From: Curtobacterium pusillum
GTDB lineage: Bacteria > Actinomycetota > Actinomycetes > Actinomycetales > Microbacteriaceae
Assembly (NCBI GenBank): GCA_002025645.1
Contig: CP018783.1
Span: forward strand, 2,542,001 to 2,606,000
Reading direction: 5' to 3'
DNA: 64,000 bases
Shown here one piece after another: positions 40,839 through 49,189 of this stretch (position 1 is the stretch's first letter; each line of letters starts with the position of its first letter). Under the pieces are notes generated by a model. It ran no database searches. It saw only the letters and a program-made list of their open reading frames with translations, and was not told the DNA's origin. Made by a program: the position numbers and the translations under genes.

Positions 40839-41513
40839 ATGTCGTCGTTCCGTCACCCCGTCGGGCCCGAGAAGCCGGGCGTCTACTGGCGTCGCCGTGC
40901 GACCGTCATCGGGGTGCTCCTGCTCATCGTGGTCGTCGTCGTGCTGATCGTCGTCGGGCGGGGCAGCGGGGCGACCTCGGCGGAGCCGACGGCCACGGCG
41001 ACCGGGTCGGCGTCGCCGTCTTCTTCTTCTTCTGGGTCGGCGTCGTCGCCTGGGTCGGCGTCCTCGCCCTCCGCTCGATCGACCCCCTCTGCCTCATCCG
41101 CTGCCGACGGCTCTACGTGCACGAAGGACCAGATCCAGCTCACCGCCGTCGTGGACAAGACCGCGTACGGCCCCACCGAGGACCCGAAGATCGCGATGTC
41201 GATCAAGAACACCGGGTCGAACTCCTGCCACATGGACCTCGGCTCGTCGCAGCAGGTCCTCACGATCAGCTCCGGTGAAGAGCAGTACTGGTCCTCCAAG
41301 GACTGCCAGACTGGCGGGACCAACCAGGACGTCACGATCAAGGCCGGGCAGACCCTGACCACGCCGGCGATCGCGTGGGACCGGACGCGCTCGTCGACCT
41401 CCACGTGCGACTCGTCGCGGCCGTCGGTGACCGGTGGGGGAGCGAGCTACCACCTGCAGGTCGGGGTGGGGAACATCGAGTCGAAGGACTCGGTGCAGTT
41501 CATCCTGAACTAG
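40839..41513 (+). CDS. Membrane-anchored extracytoplasmic protein with Ser-rich linker, unknown
   Basis: A 224-residue protein with one N-terminal transmembrane anchor (VIGVLLLIVVVVVLIVVGRG, about residues 24-43), a Ser/Ala/Thr/Pro-rich linker to about 92, and a C-terminal domain of roughly 130 residues. This domain has beta-rich segments and four Cys (CTKDQIQLTA, SCHMDL, KDCQTGG, STCDSSR), probably two disulfides. Its shape resembles small immunoglobulin-like DUF4232-type domains. Function unknown; it is probably displayed at the wall. Confidence 0.65.
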   Translation: MSSFRHPVGPEKPGVYWRRRATVIGVLLLIVVVVVLIVVGRGSGATSAEPTATATGSASPSSSSSGSASSPGSASSPSARSTPSASSAADGSTCTKDQIQLTAVVDKTAYGPTEDPKIAMSIKNTGSNSCHMDLGSSQQVLTISSGEEQYWSSKDCQTGGTNQDVTIKAGQTLTTPAIAWDRTRSSTSTCDSSRPSVTGGGASYHLQVGVGNIESKDSVQFILN

Positions 41514-41625
41514 TCTCCGCGGTCCTTCCGCGGTCATGTCGCTCTGCGCGCGGTGATCGACACGGCGCCGGTCGATCGACGCGCGCGGTGTCGAAACGCG
41601 AGCGCCACCCGCTCGGGGCAAACGA

Positions 41626-41662
41626 GAACGGGCCCGTCGTCACGAGGACGACGGGCCCGTTC
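41626..41662. terminator. 15-bp hairpin, bidirectional terminator
   Basis: Arms GAACGGGCCCGTCGT (41626-41640) and its exact complement (41648-41662) with a 7-nt loop, between the convergent membrane-protein and cold-shock genes. Confidence 0.85.
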
Positions 41663-41675
41663 GAGCTGAGCGAGA

Positions 41676-41885
41676 TCAGCCGAGGACGGTGATGTTCTCC
41701 GCCTGCGGGCCCTTGCGGCCCTCGGTGATGTCGAACTCCACCTTCTGGTTCTCCTCCAGCGACTTGTAGCCGTTGCCAGCGATCGCGGAGAAGTGAGCGA
41801 AGACGTCAGCGGAGCCGTCGTCCGGGGCGATGAAGCCGAAGCCCTTTTCGTTGTTGAACCACTTGACGGTGCCGGTCGATGCCAT
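41676..41885 (-). CDS. Cold-shock protein (CspA family)
   Basis: A 69-residue OB-fold nucleic-acid chaperone. RNP1 is [10 protein letters not shown] (residues 14-23) and RNP2 is VFAHFSAI (28-35). It melts RNA secondary structure and is usually among the most abundant proteins of actinobacteria. ATG at 41885 has AAGGA 10 nt upstream. The leader contains a hairpin at 41909-41931, possibly a thermosensing or stability element. Confidence 0.94.
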   Translation of the reverse strand: MASTGTVKWFNNEKGFGFIAPDDGSADVFAHFSAIAGNGYKSLEENQKVEFDITEGRKGPQAENITVLG

Positions 41886-42188
41886 GATGGCGTTCCTTAC
41901 TTTCTTGCCAGTCGACATCTGCTGTCGACTGCCTTGCGATGCGGTATTCGCTACCGCCGATCCACCAACGGATGTCGTCAGATCGATGCGCCCCGCGGGC
42001 ATTGGGCCGGCGGAACGGGTTCGGGGCCAGGCGGCCGGGGAAGGCCAGTGACCGATGGCGCTCGAGGTGCATGGCACCGGAAGAACGATGGACTCCCGCC
42101 GAAGCGGTTGGTATCAATGTACCCTCTCGTGGCCACAAGGGAAGAGCCGAAGTCGCTGAACTGCCATGAATCTGGTGGACTAGGGGCG
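41886..42188. other. Intergenic region, csp leader and divergent promoters
   Basis: About 300 bp without a credible gene. The csp-proximal part holds the leader with inverted repeat CAGTCGAC/GTCGACTG. The rest should contain the csp promoter and that of the gene at 42189. No TANNNT hexamer at -12 was found for the latter. Confidence 0.5.
41909..41931 (-). promoter_or_regulatory. Hairpin in the cold-shock gene 5' leader
   Basis: Arms CAGTCGAC (41909-41916) and GTCGACTG (41924-41931) with a 7-nt loop, centred about 35 nt upstream of the csp ATG and just upstream of its ribosome site. Confidence 0.5.
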
Positions 42189-42572
42189 ATGGCAGACAAG
42201 GAACAGCGCTTCCGGAGCGAACAGCTCGAGGAAGCCCTCGCGAAGCAGGACGTCGCCGCGGTGGCGTTCGCCCTCCGCAACGACATCGTGATCGTCCCCC
42301 GACTCGTGACCGGCAAGAAGGACATGCAGGTCCGGGTGTTCGGTCGCGAGGGTGCCGACAAGCGCATCCTGCTGCTGTTCTCGTCGGCAGACGCCTACAC
42401 CGCGATGGTGCCCGACGAGAAGATCCGGCAGGTCATGGTCTACGACGGACCACGGCTCGAGGAGTTCCTCACTGCGCACCTCGAGTCGCTCGAGGGTGTG
42501 TTCTTCGACATCGCCGGGCCGCACACGATGCAGGCCACCCCCGAGGACCTGCTCGCCGCACTCCGCGCCTGA
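42189..42572 (+). CDS. SseB-like N-terminal domain protein
   Basis: A 127-residue cytoplasmic protein. The pattern (VVIVPRLVTGKKDMQVRVFG-like strands, RILLLFSSADAYTAMVPD, then a VFFDIAGPHTMQ strand) resembles the SseB N-terminal family, of unknown biochemical function. ATG at 42189 lies after a G-rich stretch. Family assignment is tentative. It converges on radA. Confidence 0.55.
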   Translation: MADKEQRFRSEQLEEALAKQDVAAVAFALRNDIVIVPRLVTGKKDMQVRVFGREGADKRILLLFSSADAYTAMVPDEKIRQVMVYDGPRLEEFLTAHLESLEGVFFDIAGPHTMQATPEDLLAALRA

Positions 42573-42582
42573 GCGATTCCCG

Positions 42583-42600
42583 CTGTGCGAGGTCGCACGG
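42583..42600. terminator. Small hairpin between convergent SseB-like and radA genes
   Basis: GTGCGA-GG-TCGCAC with one outer wobble and one G-C pair, 11 nt after the stop at 42572. Weak. Confidence 0.4.
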
Positions 42601-42635
42601 CGCGTCGCGATCGCGCACGCCGTCATTGCGCGTGG

Positions 42636-43997
42636 TCAGAAGGCGCGGTCGAGCTCGCGTTCCCGCTCGTTGTTCGCCAGTGAGAACGCGACGCGCAGGG
42701 CTTCTCGCAGGTGCTGTGCATCCGACCCGAGGACGGTCGTGAAGCCGAGCCGGGCGGCCTCGCTCGCGCGCTGCTTCGTGCCCGTCGTGGGACGGATCTC
42801 GCCGGCGAGGCTGATCTCGCCCACGGCCGCCAGCGTGTGCGGGTACGGCCGGTCACGGGCAGCGCTCGCCAGGGCCAGCGCGATCGCGAGGTCCGCGCCG
42901 GGTTCGGTGAGCTTCATGCCCCCGACCGTCGACACGTAGACGTCGGCGTCGGACAACTTCAGGCCGGCACGACGCTCGAGCACCGCGAGCAGCATCGCCA
43001 CGCGGGACGCGTCGACGCCGTTCACGACCCGGCGCGGCTGCGGGGCCGAGCTCGGCACGACGAGCGCCTGCACCTCGACCGGGAGCGCACGACGCCCCTC
43101 GAGCGCGACCGTCACGCACGTGCCGGACACCGGAGCGCCGTTCTTCGACATGAACAGGCCGCTCGGGTCGGGGACCTCGTGGATGCCGTCGCCGGCCATG
43201 TCGAAGCAGCCGACCTCGTCCGTGGGGCCGAAGCGGTTCTTCAACGCCCGGACGAACCGGAGCGCGGTCTGTCGGTCGCCCTCGAAGTGGCAGACGACGT
43301 CGACGAGGTGTTCGAGCAGGCGGGGGCCCGCGATCGTGCCGTCCTTCGTGACGTGCCCGACGATGAGGACGGGGAGTGCCCGGTCCTTCGCCACCCGGAT
43401 CAGGGTCGAAGCCACCTCGCGCACCTGGGACGTCCCGCCCGCGATGCCGTCGATCGCACTCGACGAGATCGTCTGCACAGAGTCGGCGATGAGCAGGTCG
43501 GGGCGCACCTGGTCGATCTGGCCGAGGATGACGCCGAGGTCGACCTCGCTCGCGAGGTACAGGTCGTCATGCATGGCCCCGGTCCGCTCGGCACGGAGGC
43601 GGACCTGGTCGACGGATTCCTCGGCGCTGACGTAGAGGACGCGTTTGCCGGTCGCCGCTGCGCGCGAGGCGACCTCGAGCAGGAGCGTGGACTTGCCGAC
43701 ACCCGGCTCGCCGGACAGCAGGACGGCGGCACCGGGGACGACACCGCCGCCGAGCACGCGGTCGAACTCGCCGATGCCGGTCTGCCAGCGCTGGACCGTG
43801 GTCCCGCGGGACTCGGTGATGGGGCGAGCGACGCGGTTTCCGGCAACGGCGACGGCGGCCGTTCCACGCGTGCTGGCCGTTGCCGCGGAGGAGTCCTCGA
43901 CGGTGCCCCAAGCCTGGCACTCACCGCAGCGGCCGACCCACTTGATGCTGGTCCAGCCGCACTCCGTGCAGCGGTAGAGAGACTGAGGGCGGGCCAT
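42636..43997 (-). CDS. radA: DNA repair protein RadA (RecA-like, branch migration)
   Basis: A 453-residue RecA-superfamily ATPase that helps branch migration in recombination. A zinc finger with Cys10, Cys13, Cys24 and Cys27 precedes the RecA core (Walker A GEPGVGKST at 96-104). The RadA-specific ALKNRFGPTDEVG motif is present, and the C-terminal Lon-protease-like domain spans about 290-453. ATG at 43997 lies 10 bp after the upstream lipase stop, with a TAGCCT hexamer 7 nt before it whose TAG is that stop codon. Confidence 0.93.
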   Translation of the reverse strand: MARPQSLYRCTECGWTSIKWVGRCGECQAWGTVEDSSAATASTRGTAAVAVAGNRVARPITESRGTTVQRWQTGIGEFDRVLGGGVVPGAAVLLSGEPGVGKSTLLLEVASRAAATGKRVLYVSAEESVDQVRLRAERTGAMHDDLYLASEVDLGVILGQIDQVRPDLLIADSVQTISSSAIDGIAGGTSQVREVASTLIRVAKDRALPVLIVGHVTKDGTIAGPRLLEHLVDVVCHFEGDRQTALRFVRALKNRFGPTDEVGCFDMAGDGIHEVPDPSGLFMSKNGAPVSGTCVTVALEGRRALPVEVQALVVPSSAPQPRRVVNGVDASRVAMLLAVLERRAGLKLSDADVYVSTVGGMKLTEPGADLAIALALASAARDRPYPHTLAAVGEISLAGEIRPTTGTKQRASEAARLGFTTVLGSDAQHLREALRVAFSLANNERERELDRAF

Positions 43998-44004
43998 GCT
44001 CGTC

Positions 44005-44010
44005 AGGCTA
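44005..44010 (-). promoter_or_regulatory. Leaderless -10 hexamer of radA (TAGCCT) sharing the upstream stop codon
   Basis: Ends 7 nt before the radA ATG. The TAG (44010-44008) is the stop of the SGNH hydrolase gene. Confidence 0.5.
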
Positions 44011-44985
44011 GGCCGTGCCGCCGACATGACCGGACTGGTCGTCCGGACTGTCGTCGTGGGCACCCGGGATCGGGACCGAACCCGTCATGCGCTGCCGGAG
44101 CCGGTCCATCCGTCCCGGCCGGTCGGCGTGGTCGAGAGCCTCGGCGCCCTCGACGTCCTGCTCCGCCCGAGCCGTGGCCACCGCGCCGGCACCCGCCCCG
44201 AGGTCCTCTGCCTCGCGCGCGGAAAGGTAGTGGCGGATCGCGGCCACCACGTCGACCCGGGCGTCGACCGCCGGCTCGAACGCACTCGCCCAGATCTCGT
44301 ACCCGCGGTCGTTCGGGTGGAACAGGTCGCCGTAGCTGTTGAAGAACGTCCGGCGCAGCCCGACCCGCTTCGTGATCGTGTGCAGCGGTGCCACGGTCAG
44401 CCCGAGTTCGTCGGCCACCCGGTGCACGATCTCGTTCGCCACCGCGACCTTGCGCTCCCGATCCGGCACGAACATGCAGGGCAGCTCGGCCACGATCGCG
44501 TGGGACGGCACCGCACCGTAGATCTCGCGGATGTTCCGCTCGAACTTGTCCGGGTGGAAGTCGGCGATGTCGTTCGCCCCGATCGACACCGTGCAGATGT
44601 CGGGCACGTAGTTCCGGAGCTTCGGCAGCTGGTCCTTCCGGGCGCCCCAGGTCGTCGAGCCGGACACGCTGAGGTTCACGACGCGGACCGACGTACGTGA
44701 TCGGTGTCTGATCCGCCGAGCGAGCAGGCCGACGTACCCGCGGTGCGGTTCGGTCGCGCCCACGCCCTGCGCCGCCGAGTCGCCGATCGCGAGGTACGTG
44801 ATCTGCCCCTCGTGCTGCAGGCGCTCGCGCCACCAGTCGGCGTGCACCGGCAGCATGTCCACGACGCGTCGGGCGGCGGCGCGTTGCCCACGGACGCCCG
44901 CCCGCGCGCCAAACGCTGCGCCGCCCATGACGACCAGTCCGCCGACGATCGACGACAGCAGTGCGATCAGGGTCCGGGATCTCAT
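44008..44985 (-). CDS. SGNH/GDSL-type lipase/esterase, membrane-anchored
   Basis: A 325-residue hydrolase with an N-terminal signal anchor (LIALLSSIVGGLVVMGGAAFG). The SGNH blocks are visible: ITYLAIGDSAAQGVG (Ser block I), VNLSVSGSTTWG (Gly), TVSIGANDIADF (Asn) and the DLFHPNDRGYEIWA block (Asp/His). It probably acts on acyl or acetyl esters outside the cell. The C-terminal 70 residues are charged, low-complexity and of no known role. TAACGT 7 nt before the ATG at 44985 supports this start. Confidence 0.82.
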   Translation of the reverse strand: MRSRTLIALLSSIVGGLVVMGGAAFGARAGVRGQRAAARRVVDMLPVHADWWRERLQHEGQITYLAIGDSAAQGVGATEPHRGYVGLLARRIRHRSRTSVRVVNLSVSGSTTWGARKDQLPKLRNYVPDICTVSIGANDIADFHPDKFERNIREIYGAVPSHAIVAELPCMFVPDRERKVAVANEIVHRVADELGLTVAPLHTITKRVGLRRTFFNSYGDLFHPNDRGYEIWASAFEPAVDARVDVVAAIRHYLSAREAEDLGAGAGAVATARAEQDVEGAEALDHADRPGRMDRLRQRMTGSVPIPGAHDDSPDDQSGHVGGTA

Positions 44986-44992
44986 GGGGTGG

Positions 44993-44998
44993 ACGTTA
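44993..44998 (-). promoter_or_regulatory. Leaderless -10 hexamer of the SGNH hydrolase gene (TAACGT)
   Basis: Ends 7 nt before the ATG at 44985. Confidence 0.45.
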
Positions 44999-45127
44999 CG
45001 CGGCGATCTTCGGGACGTGACGAGTCCCTGCTGAGCTGGGGACGGGGCTCTGGAACCAGCCACCTGTGGAGGGGGAGCGGACCGGCGGTGGTGCGTCGTG
45101 CCTCCCGGATCGTGTAAACTCTTTCCC

Positions 45128-45217
45128 GGTACCGTGTCCGAGCGGCCGAAGGATCATGTCTCGAAAACATGTGTGGGGGCAACTCCACCGTGGGTTCAAA
45201 TCCCACCGGTACCGCCA
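45128..45217 (+). tRNA. tRNA-Ser (CGA)
   Basis: A type-II tRNA. Acceptor GGTACCG pairs with CGGTACC, discriminator G, and CCA is encoded (45215-45217). The anticodon stem ATGT/ACAT encloses CTCGAAA, giving anticodon CGA, and a long variable arm is present (GTGTGGGGGCAACTCCAC). The T-loop region GGTTCAAATCC is canonical. Confidence 0.95.
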
Positions 45218-45270
45218 GCGGGTTGATTGCAAGTCTGGTCTCCAGCATTTGCAGGTCTGACCCAACGAGA

Positions 45271-45296
45271 GAGCCCCCGGCTTCGGCCGGGGGCTC
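45271..45296 (+). terminator. Terminator of tRNA-Ser
   Basis: GAGCCCCCGGC-TTCG-GCCGGGGGCTC, 11-bp stem with UUCG loop, 54 nt after the tRNA and followed by CTTC. Confidence 0.9.
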
Positions 45297-45567
45297 CTTC
45301 GTGTTCGAGGGTGTTGATGTGGGTCGGTTCGGGGCTCGGAGAACGCGCAGCGATCTGGCCAGGTTGGGCCTCTGGTTCAGAGCCGGGCAGGACTGCCGTG
45401 ATGGTGCGGACCGTGCCGTGGACGTGCGTCGAGCAGTAGGGCTGCGTCGACTTCGTCGCCGTCCTCGGCGGCGGCGCGGCCGAGCCCGCTAGACGATCCG
45501 GTGATGAGCCGCGACTCCAGTCAGCCTTGCAAGCCAGGGATGACTTGGCCCGTGCCAAACTGGGGCG
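45297..45567. other. Intergenic region between tRNA-Ser terminator and lacI-type gene
   Basis: Open frames here have poor codon bias and no starts with ribosome sites. A possible decayed gene remnant cannot be excluded. The last 30 bp carry the regulator's own operator. Confidence 0.5.
45545..45558. promoter_or_regulatory. LacI-type operator at the regulator's own promoter
   Basis: TTGGCCCGTGCCAA fits TTRGC-N-CG-N-GCYAA and overlaps a weak leaderless hexamer CAAACT (45556-45561) of the regulator gene, predicting autorepression. Near-identical sites occur at 47956 and 57500. Confidence 0.65.
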
Positions 45568-46596
45568 ATGAGCCCGGAGACCGAGACGCATCGTCGACGA
45601 ATGCCGACGATGCGTGACATCGCGGACCACGTCGGTGTGTCACGACAACTCGTCTCGTTGGTCCTGCGCGGTGCACCCGGGCCGAGCGCGGAGTCACGGG
45701 ACCGGATCCTGGCCGCGGCCGATGACCTTGGCTACCGGCCGAACGCATCGGCTCGCTTGCTGCGGCAGCGACGCACGCACCTGATCGGCGTGCTGTTCGC
45801 GATGCGGAACCCGTTCGAGGTGCGGTTCGTCGAACAGCTCGAGAGCCGCGCCGCCGCACTCGGGTACGGACTGGTGCTCGGTGCGCGGAGCGAGGGCCGT
45901 TCCGACGACGCGGTCATCGAGCAGCTCATGGCGCAGCGCGTCGAGGCCCTCATCGCGTTCAACCCGGACCCGGGTGCGGCCGGCCTGGCGGATGCGATGG
46001 AGCAGATCCCGGTGGTCTGGATGGGCGAACGGGCGAGCATCGCCGGGGTCGACAACGTCCGTGTCGACGAGGATCGCGGCCTCCGGCTGGCCATCGATCA
46101 CCTCGTCGAGTCGGGGCACCGGGACATCGCCTACGCAGGTGGTCGCGGTGGTGTCGTCGGTCGCGACCGTGCGGAGGCGTACCGGACGGCGATGCAGGGC
46201 GCTGGCCTCGGGAGTCACGTGAACGTGCTCGCGTCCGACTTCGACGAAGAGAGCGGCGCCGCGATCGCTCGGCAACTCGCGCATCTGCCCGCGACGACGC
46301 GCCCCACTGCCGTGATCTGCTGCGGAGACCTCCACGCGACCGCGGTCCTCGCGTCGTTCGCGCAGCTCGGCGTGCGGGTGCCGGATGAGATCTCGGTCGT
46401 GGGGTTCGACGACAGCTACGTCGCTGCGCTCTCCTACAACCGTCTGACGTCGATCAGGCAGGACGTCGACGTCACCGCTGCCGCTGCGATGACTCGTGTG
46501 GTCGATCGTCTCGACGACGGTGCGACGGAGCCGGTGGAAGTGCTCACCGCGACGGCGCTCACCGTTCGCGCGTCGAGCGGCGCGTCTCCACGCTGA
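45568..46596 (+). CDS. LacI-family transcriptional regulator
   Basis: A 342-residue repressor. The helix-turn-helix PTMRDIADHVGVSRQLVSLVLRG (about 13-35) and hinge helix ARLLRQRRTHLIGVLF lead to a periplasmic-binding-type sensor domain with the late VVGFDDSYVAALSYNRLTSIRQ motif. ATG at 45568 lies directly behind its own operator. Matching operators upstream of the transporter/dehydrogenase pair and the TolB-like gene define a probable regulon. Effector unknown; a sugar or polyol derivative is likely. Confidence 0.88.
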   Translation: MSPETETHRRRMPTMRDIADHVGVSRQLVSLVLRGAPGPSAESRDRILAAADDLGYRPNASARLLRQRRTHLIGVLFAMRNPFEVRFVEQLESRAAALGYGLVLGARSEGRSDDAVIEQLMAQRVEALIAFNPDPGAAGLADAMEQIPVVWMGERASIAGVDNVRVDEDRGLRLAIDHLVESGHRDIAYAGGRGGVVGRDRAEAYRTAMQGAGLGSHVNVLASDFDEESGAAIARQLAHLPATTRPTAVICCGDLHATAVLASFAQLGVRVPDEISVVGFDDSYVAALSYNRLTSIRQDVDVTAAAAMTRVVDRLDDGATEPVEVLTATALTVRASSGASPR

Positions 46597-46610
46597 GTGT
46601 TCGCAGTCTC

Positions 46611-46648
46611 GGCGGTGCGGGTCGGATGCGCATCCGACGCGCACCGCC
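46611..46648. terminator. 18-bp near-perfect inverted repeat, bidirectional terminator
   Basis: Arms centred between 46629 and 46630, with one G-G mismatch at 46620/46639, between the convergent lacI-type and MFS genes. Confidence 0.8.
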
Positions 46649-46660
46649 GCGTCGTTCGTC

Positions 46661-47926
46661 CTAGCGGACCTTCTTGATCGGCAGGACGACCACCGCCCCG
46701 ACGAGGGCGATGATGCCGGCACCCCAGAGCAGAACGGGGTAGTTCTGGGTGCCGCCGCCGATCCCGAGGAGGAAGAGGCCGATGGCCGCACCGACCGACT
46801 GCGGTAGCGCGTTGGCGATGTTGATCACGCCGAGGTCCTTGCCGGGCTTCTCGGGGTCGGGCAGGACGTCGACGACGAGCGCGTTGTCGACGGCGACGTA
46901 GACGCCGTACGCGAAGCCCATGACCGCTTCGGCGATGTAGAAGTGGCTGAGGTCGGTGGCGAACGCGAGGACGACCAGACCGACTCCGAACAGCACAGTC
47001 GATCCCGCGACGAACACCTTCCGTCGGTGGAGCACGTCGGAGAGCCAGCCCGAGATCGCGATCGCGACGAAGAGCGTGATGGTGTAGATCAGCACGCCGG
47101 TGGCGACCGCTGGGACCGCGGCGGCGGCGGAGAGACCGAGGTGGTCTTCCATGTAGAGCAGCCGGAAGGTGGTGAACAGGAACGAGGCCAGGGTGATCAG
47201 GAACCGCGACCACCAGGCGAGACCGAAGTCGGGGTTCTTGATCGGGTTGGTCCAGAAGGTGTGCACGAGGGTGAGGAAGCTGAAGGGCTTCGGCCGCTGC
47301 TCCGGCAGACGGTCCGGGGTGACCAGGACGTAGACGACGACGCAGAGCACGCCGAACAGGCCCGGCAGGATGAAGACCAGCGGCAGGCTCCACGCGAACC
47401 AGGCGGCGACGTAGGTGCCGGCGAGGATCGACACGTTCTGGGCGAGCCCGAGCACGCTCGATGCCCTGCCGCGCTGTTGCTCGGGGACGTTGTCGGCGAA
47501 GTTCGCCACGAGCGCGGCGAACGCGGCGTTCGAACCCGTCTGGCAGACGAGCCACGCGATGGCGAGGGTGACGATGTCCGGAGCGACGGACACCCACGCC
47601 AGTCCGAGGGCGAGCACGACGACGCCGCCGAGCAGCCACGGCTTCCGGCGACCCCATCGGGTGCGGGTGCGGTCGCTCAGCATGCCCCAGAGCGGGTTGC
47701 CGATGACCGCGCCGATCGTCCCGACCGGCAGGACGACAGCGAGCACCTGCGCTGGGTTGTCCGGGTTGAGCACCTGCGCCTTCAACTGCATGCTCACCAT
47801 CACCGGCGTCAGGATCGCCAGGAAGATGCCGAACTGTGCCAGGCCGATCGCTGCGATGTACCAGTTGCTGACGCGTGCCGTGGCCACAGCGGTGGTGAAC
47901 GGATGTACGGGGATCCTCGTCGACAT
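46661..47926 (-). CDS. MFS transporter (sugar/oligosaccharide-type)
   Basis: A 421-residue permease with about 12 transmembrane segments. Helix pairs around NPLWGMLSDRTRTRWGRRKPWLL give the MFS loop 2-3 signature (D-R-x-G-R-R-K), and the layout resembles GPH/SLC45-like sugar transporters. GGAGGC stands 4 nt before the ATG at 47926. It is divergent from a Gfo/Idh dehydrogenase across two operator sites, so its solute is probably the LacI effector or a precursor. Confidence 0.82.
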   Translation of the reverse strand: MSTRIPVHPFTTAVATARVSNWYIAAIGLAQFGIFLAILTPVMVSMQLKAQVLNPDNPAQVLAVVLPVGTIGAVIGNPLWGMLSDRTRTRWGRRKPWLLGGVVVLALGLAWVSVAPDIVTLAIAWLVCQTGSNAAFAALVANFADNVPEQQRGRASSVLGLAQNVSILAGTYVAAWFAWSLPLVFILPGLFGVLCVVVYVLVTPDRLPEQRPKPFSFLTLVHTFWTNPIKNPDFGLAWWSRFLITLASFLFTTFRLLYMEDHLGLSAAAAVPAVATGVLIYTITLFVAIAISGWLSDVLHRRKVFVAGSTVLFGVGLVVLAFATDLSHFYIAEAVMGFAYGVYVAVDNALVVDVLPDPEKPGKDLGVINIANALPQSVGAAIGLFLLGIGGGTQNYPVLLWGAGIIALVGAVVVLPIKKVR

Positions 47927-47955
47927 CGACGCCTCCTTGAGTCGGGTTCGCAAAG

Positions 47956-47969
47956 TTGGCTCGTGCTAA
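47956..47969. promoter_or_regulatory. LacI-type operator, MFS side
   Basis: TTGGCTCGTGCTAA, identical in reverse complement to the site at 57500, fits TTRGC-N-CG-N-GCYAA. Lies 30 bp upstream of the MFS ATG. Confidence 0.7.
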
Positions 47970-47987
47970 CCTCGCTGATGCGAGAGG

Positions 47988-48001
47988 TTATCTCGTGCTA
48001 A
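47988..48001. promoter_or_regulatory. Second LacI-type half-matching operator
   Basis: TTATCTCGTGCTAA matches the first site at 12 of 14 positions and lies 32 bp from it in the same orientation, about three helical turns. The stretch between contains TAACCTC/GAGGTTA in inverted form. Confidence 0.5.
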
Positions 48002-48085
48002 ACAGAATTGGTACCCCCAGCGGCGAAGTCGCCCGACGCCCGATCGAGCATCGTCGCCGCACCCGACCCGACGACAGGACGACGC

Positions 48086-49189
48086 ATGCCGCTCACCTCG
48101 CTTCCCGAGCCCGATCTGCTGCTCCCGAACTCCGGCGAACCCGCGCTGCGGTGGGGTCTGCTCGGTCCGGGGTGGATCGCCGGCGAGTTCGTCGCCGCCG
48201 CCCACGCGCACACCGCACAGCGCTTCACCGCCGTCGCGTCGCGGTCCGCCGACCGAGCGGCCGCCTTCGCAGCCCGGCACGGCATCGAGCACGCGCTGGA
48301 CGACTCCGAGGCACTGGTCTCCCACCCCGATGTCGACGTCGTCTACATCGCTACCCCGCAGAGTCAGCACCTCGAGCTCGGGCTCCTCGCGATCGCCGCG
48401 GGCAAGCACGTCCTCATCGAGAAGCCGATGGCCCTCACCGCGGGTGAAGCGCAGCAGCTCGTCGACGCGGCGTCTGCAGCCGGTGTCTTCGCGATGGAGG
48501 CGCTGTGGAGCCGGTACCTGCCGCAGACCTCCGTCGTCCGGAAGCTCCTCGCGGACGGCGCGCTCGGCGATGTCCACACGGTCCACGCCGACCACGGGCA
48601 GGCGATCCCCGCTGATCCGCAGCACCGCCTGTACCGCCCTGAGCTGGGCGGCGGTGCGCTGCTGGACCTCGGCATCTACCCGGTCCAGTTCGACTCCATG
48701 GTGCTCGGTGCGCCGACGTCGGTGCTCGCTGCCGGAGGCCTCACCGCGACCGGGGTGGACGCCTTCTCGACCCTGGTGCTCGGCCACGGCGTCGGGAAGC
48801 AGTCGACCGTGACGACGTCGATGCTGACGAACACCCCGACGCGGGCCTCGATCTCCGGGTCCGACGCGCGCATCGAGTTCGACTCGTTCTTCTACACGCC
48901 GTCCTCGTTCCGGGTGCTCGCCAACGACCCGAACGCGCCGGACCAGGGGGTGGATCTGCAGTACACCGACGAGACGCGTCTGCGCCTGTTCCAGGCGCTG
49001 TCGTGGGAGGCCACCGCGCTCGCCCGGTACGTCGGCGAAGGACGCACCGAATCGCCGCTGCACACGCTCGCGGAGACCGTCTCCATCCTGGACACGATCG
49101 ACCAGGCGAAGGCGCAGATCGAAGCGCACGCACCGGTGCTCGCGCTCCCGCGCACCACCACACTCACCGAACAGGACGGACGCCGATGA
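48086..49189 (+). CDS. Gfo/Idh/MocA-family oxidoreductase
   Basis: A 367-residue NAD(P)-dependent dehydrogenase. The Rossmann motif is RWGLLGPGWIAGEFV, and the family hallmark EKPMALTAGEAQQL with Lys in EKP follows at about 113. AMEALWSRYLPQ and the ELGGGALLDLGIYPVQF block (catalytic Asp/His-like positions) match the family. It probably oxidises a sugar, inositol-like polyol or related compound. ATG at 48086 has AGGACG upstream. It is controlled with the divergent transporter. Confidence 0.85.
   Translation: MPLTSLPEPDLLLPNSGEPALRWGLLGPGWIAGEFVAAAHAHTAQRFTAVASRSADRAAAFAARHGIEHALDDSEALVSHPDVDVVYIATPQSQHLELGLLAIAAGKHVLIEKPMALTAGEAQQLVDAASAAGVFAMEALWSRYLPQTSVVRKLLADGALGDVHTVHADHGQAIPADPQHRLYRPELGGGALLDLGIYPVQFDSMVLGAPTSVLAAGGLTATGVDAFSTLVLGHGVGKQSTVTTSMLTNTPTRASISGSDARIEFDSFFYTPSSFRVLANDPNAPDQGVDLQYTDETRLRLFQALSWEATALARYVGEGRTESPLHTLAETVSILDTIDQAKAQIEAHAPVLALPRTTTLTEQDGRR

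Noticed and set aside
45297..45540. Small genes in the region after tRNA-Ser
   Set aside because: Open frames on both strands have poor codon usage and either begin inside the tRNA or lack plausible starts.
47967..47990. TAACCTC/GAGGTTA inverted repeat as a second DtxR iron box
   Set aside because: Only the outer bases resemble the consensus, the spacing is wrong and the region is better explained by paired LacI sites.
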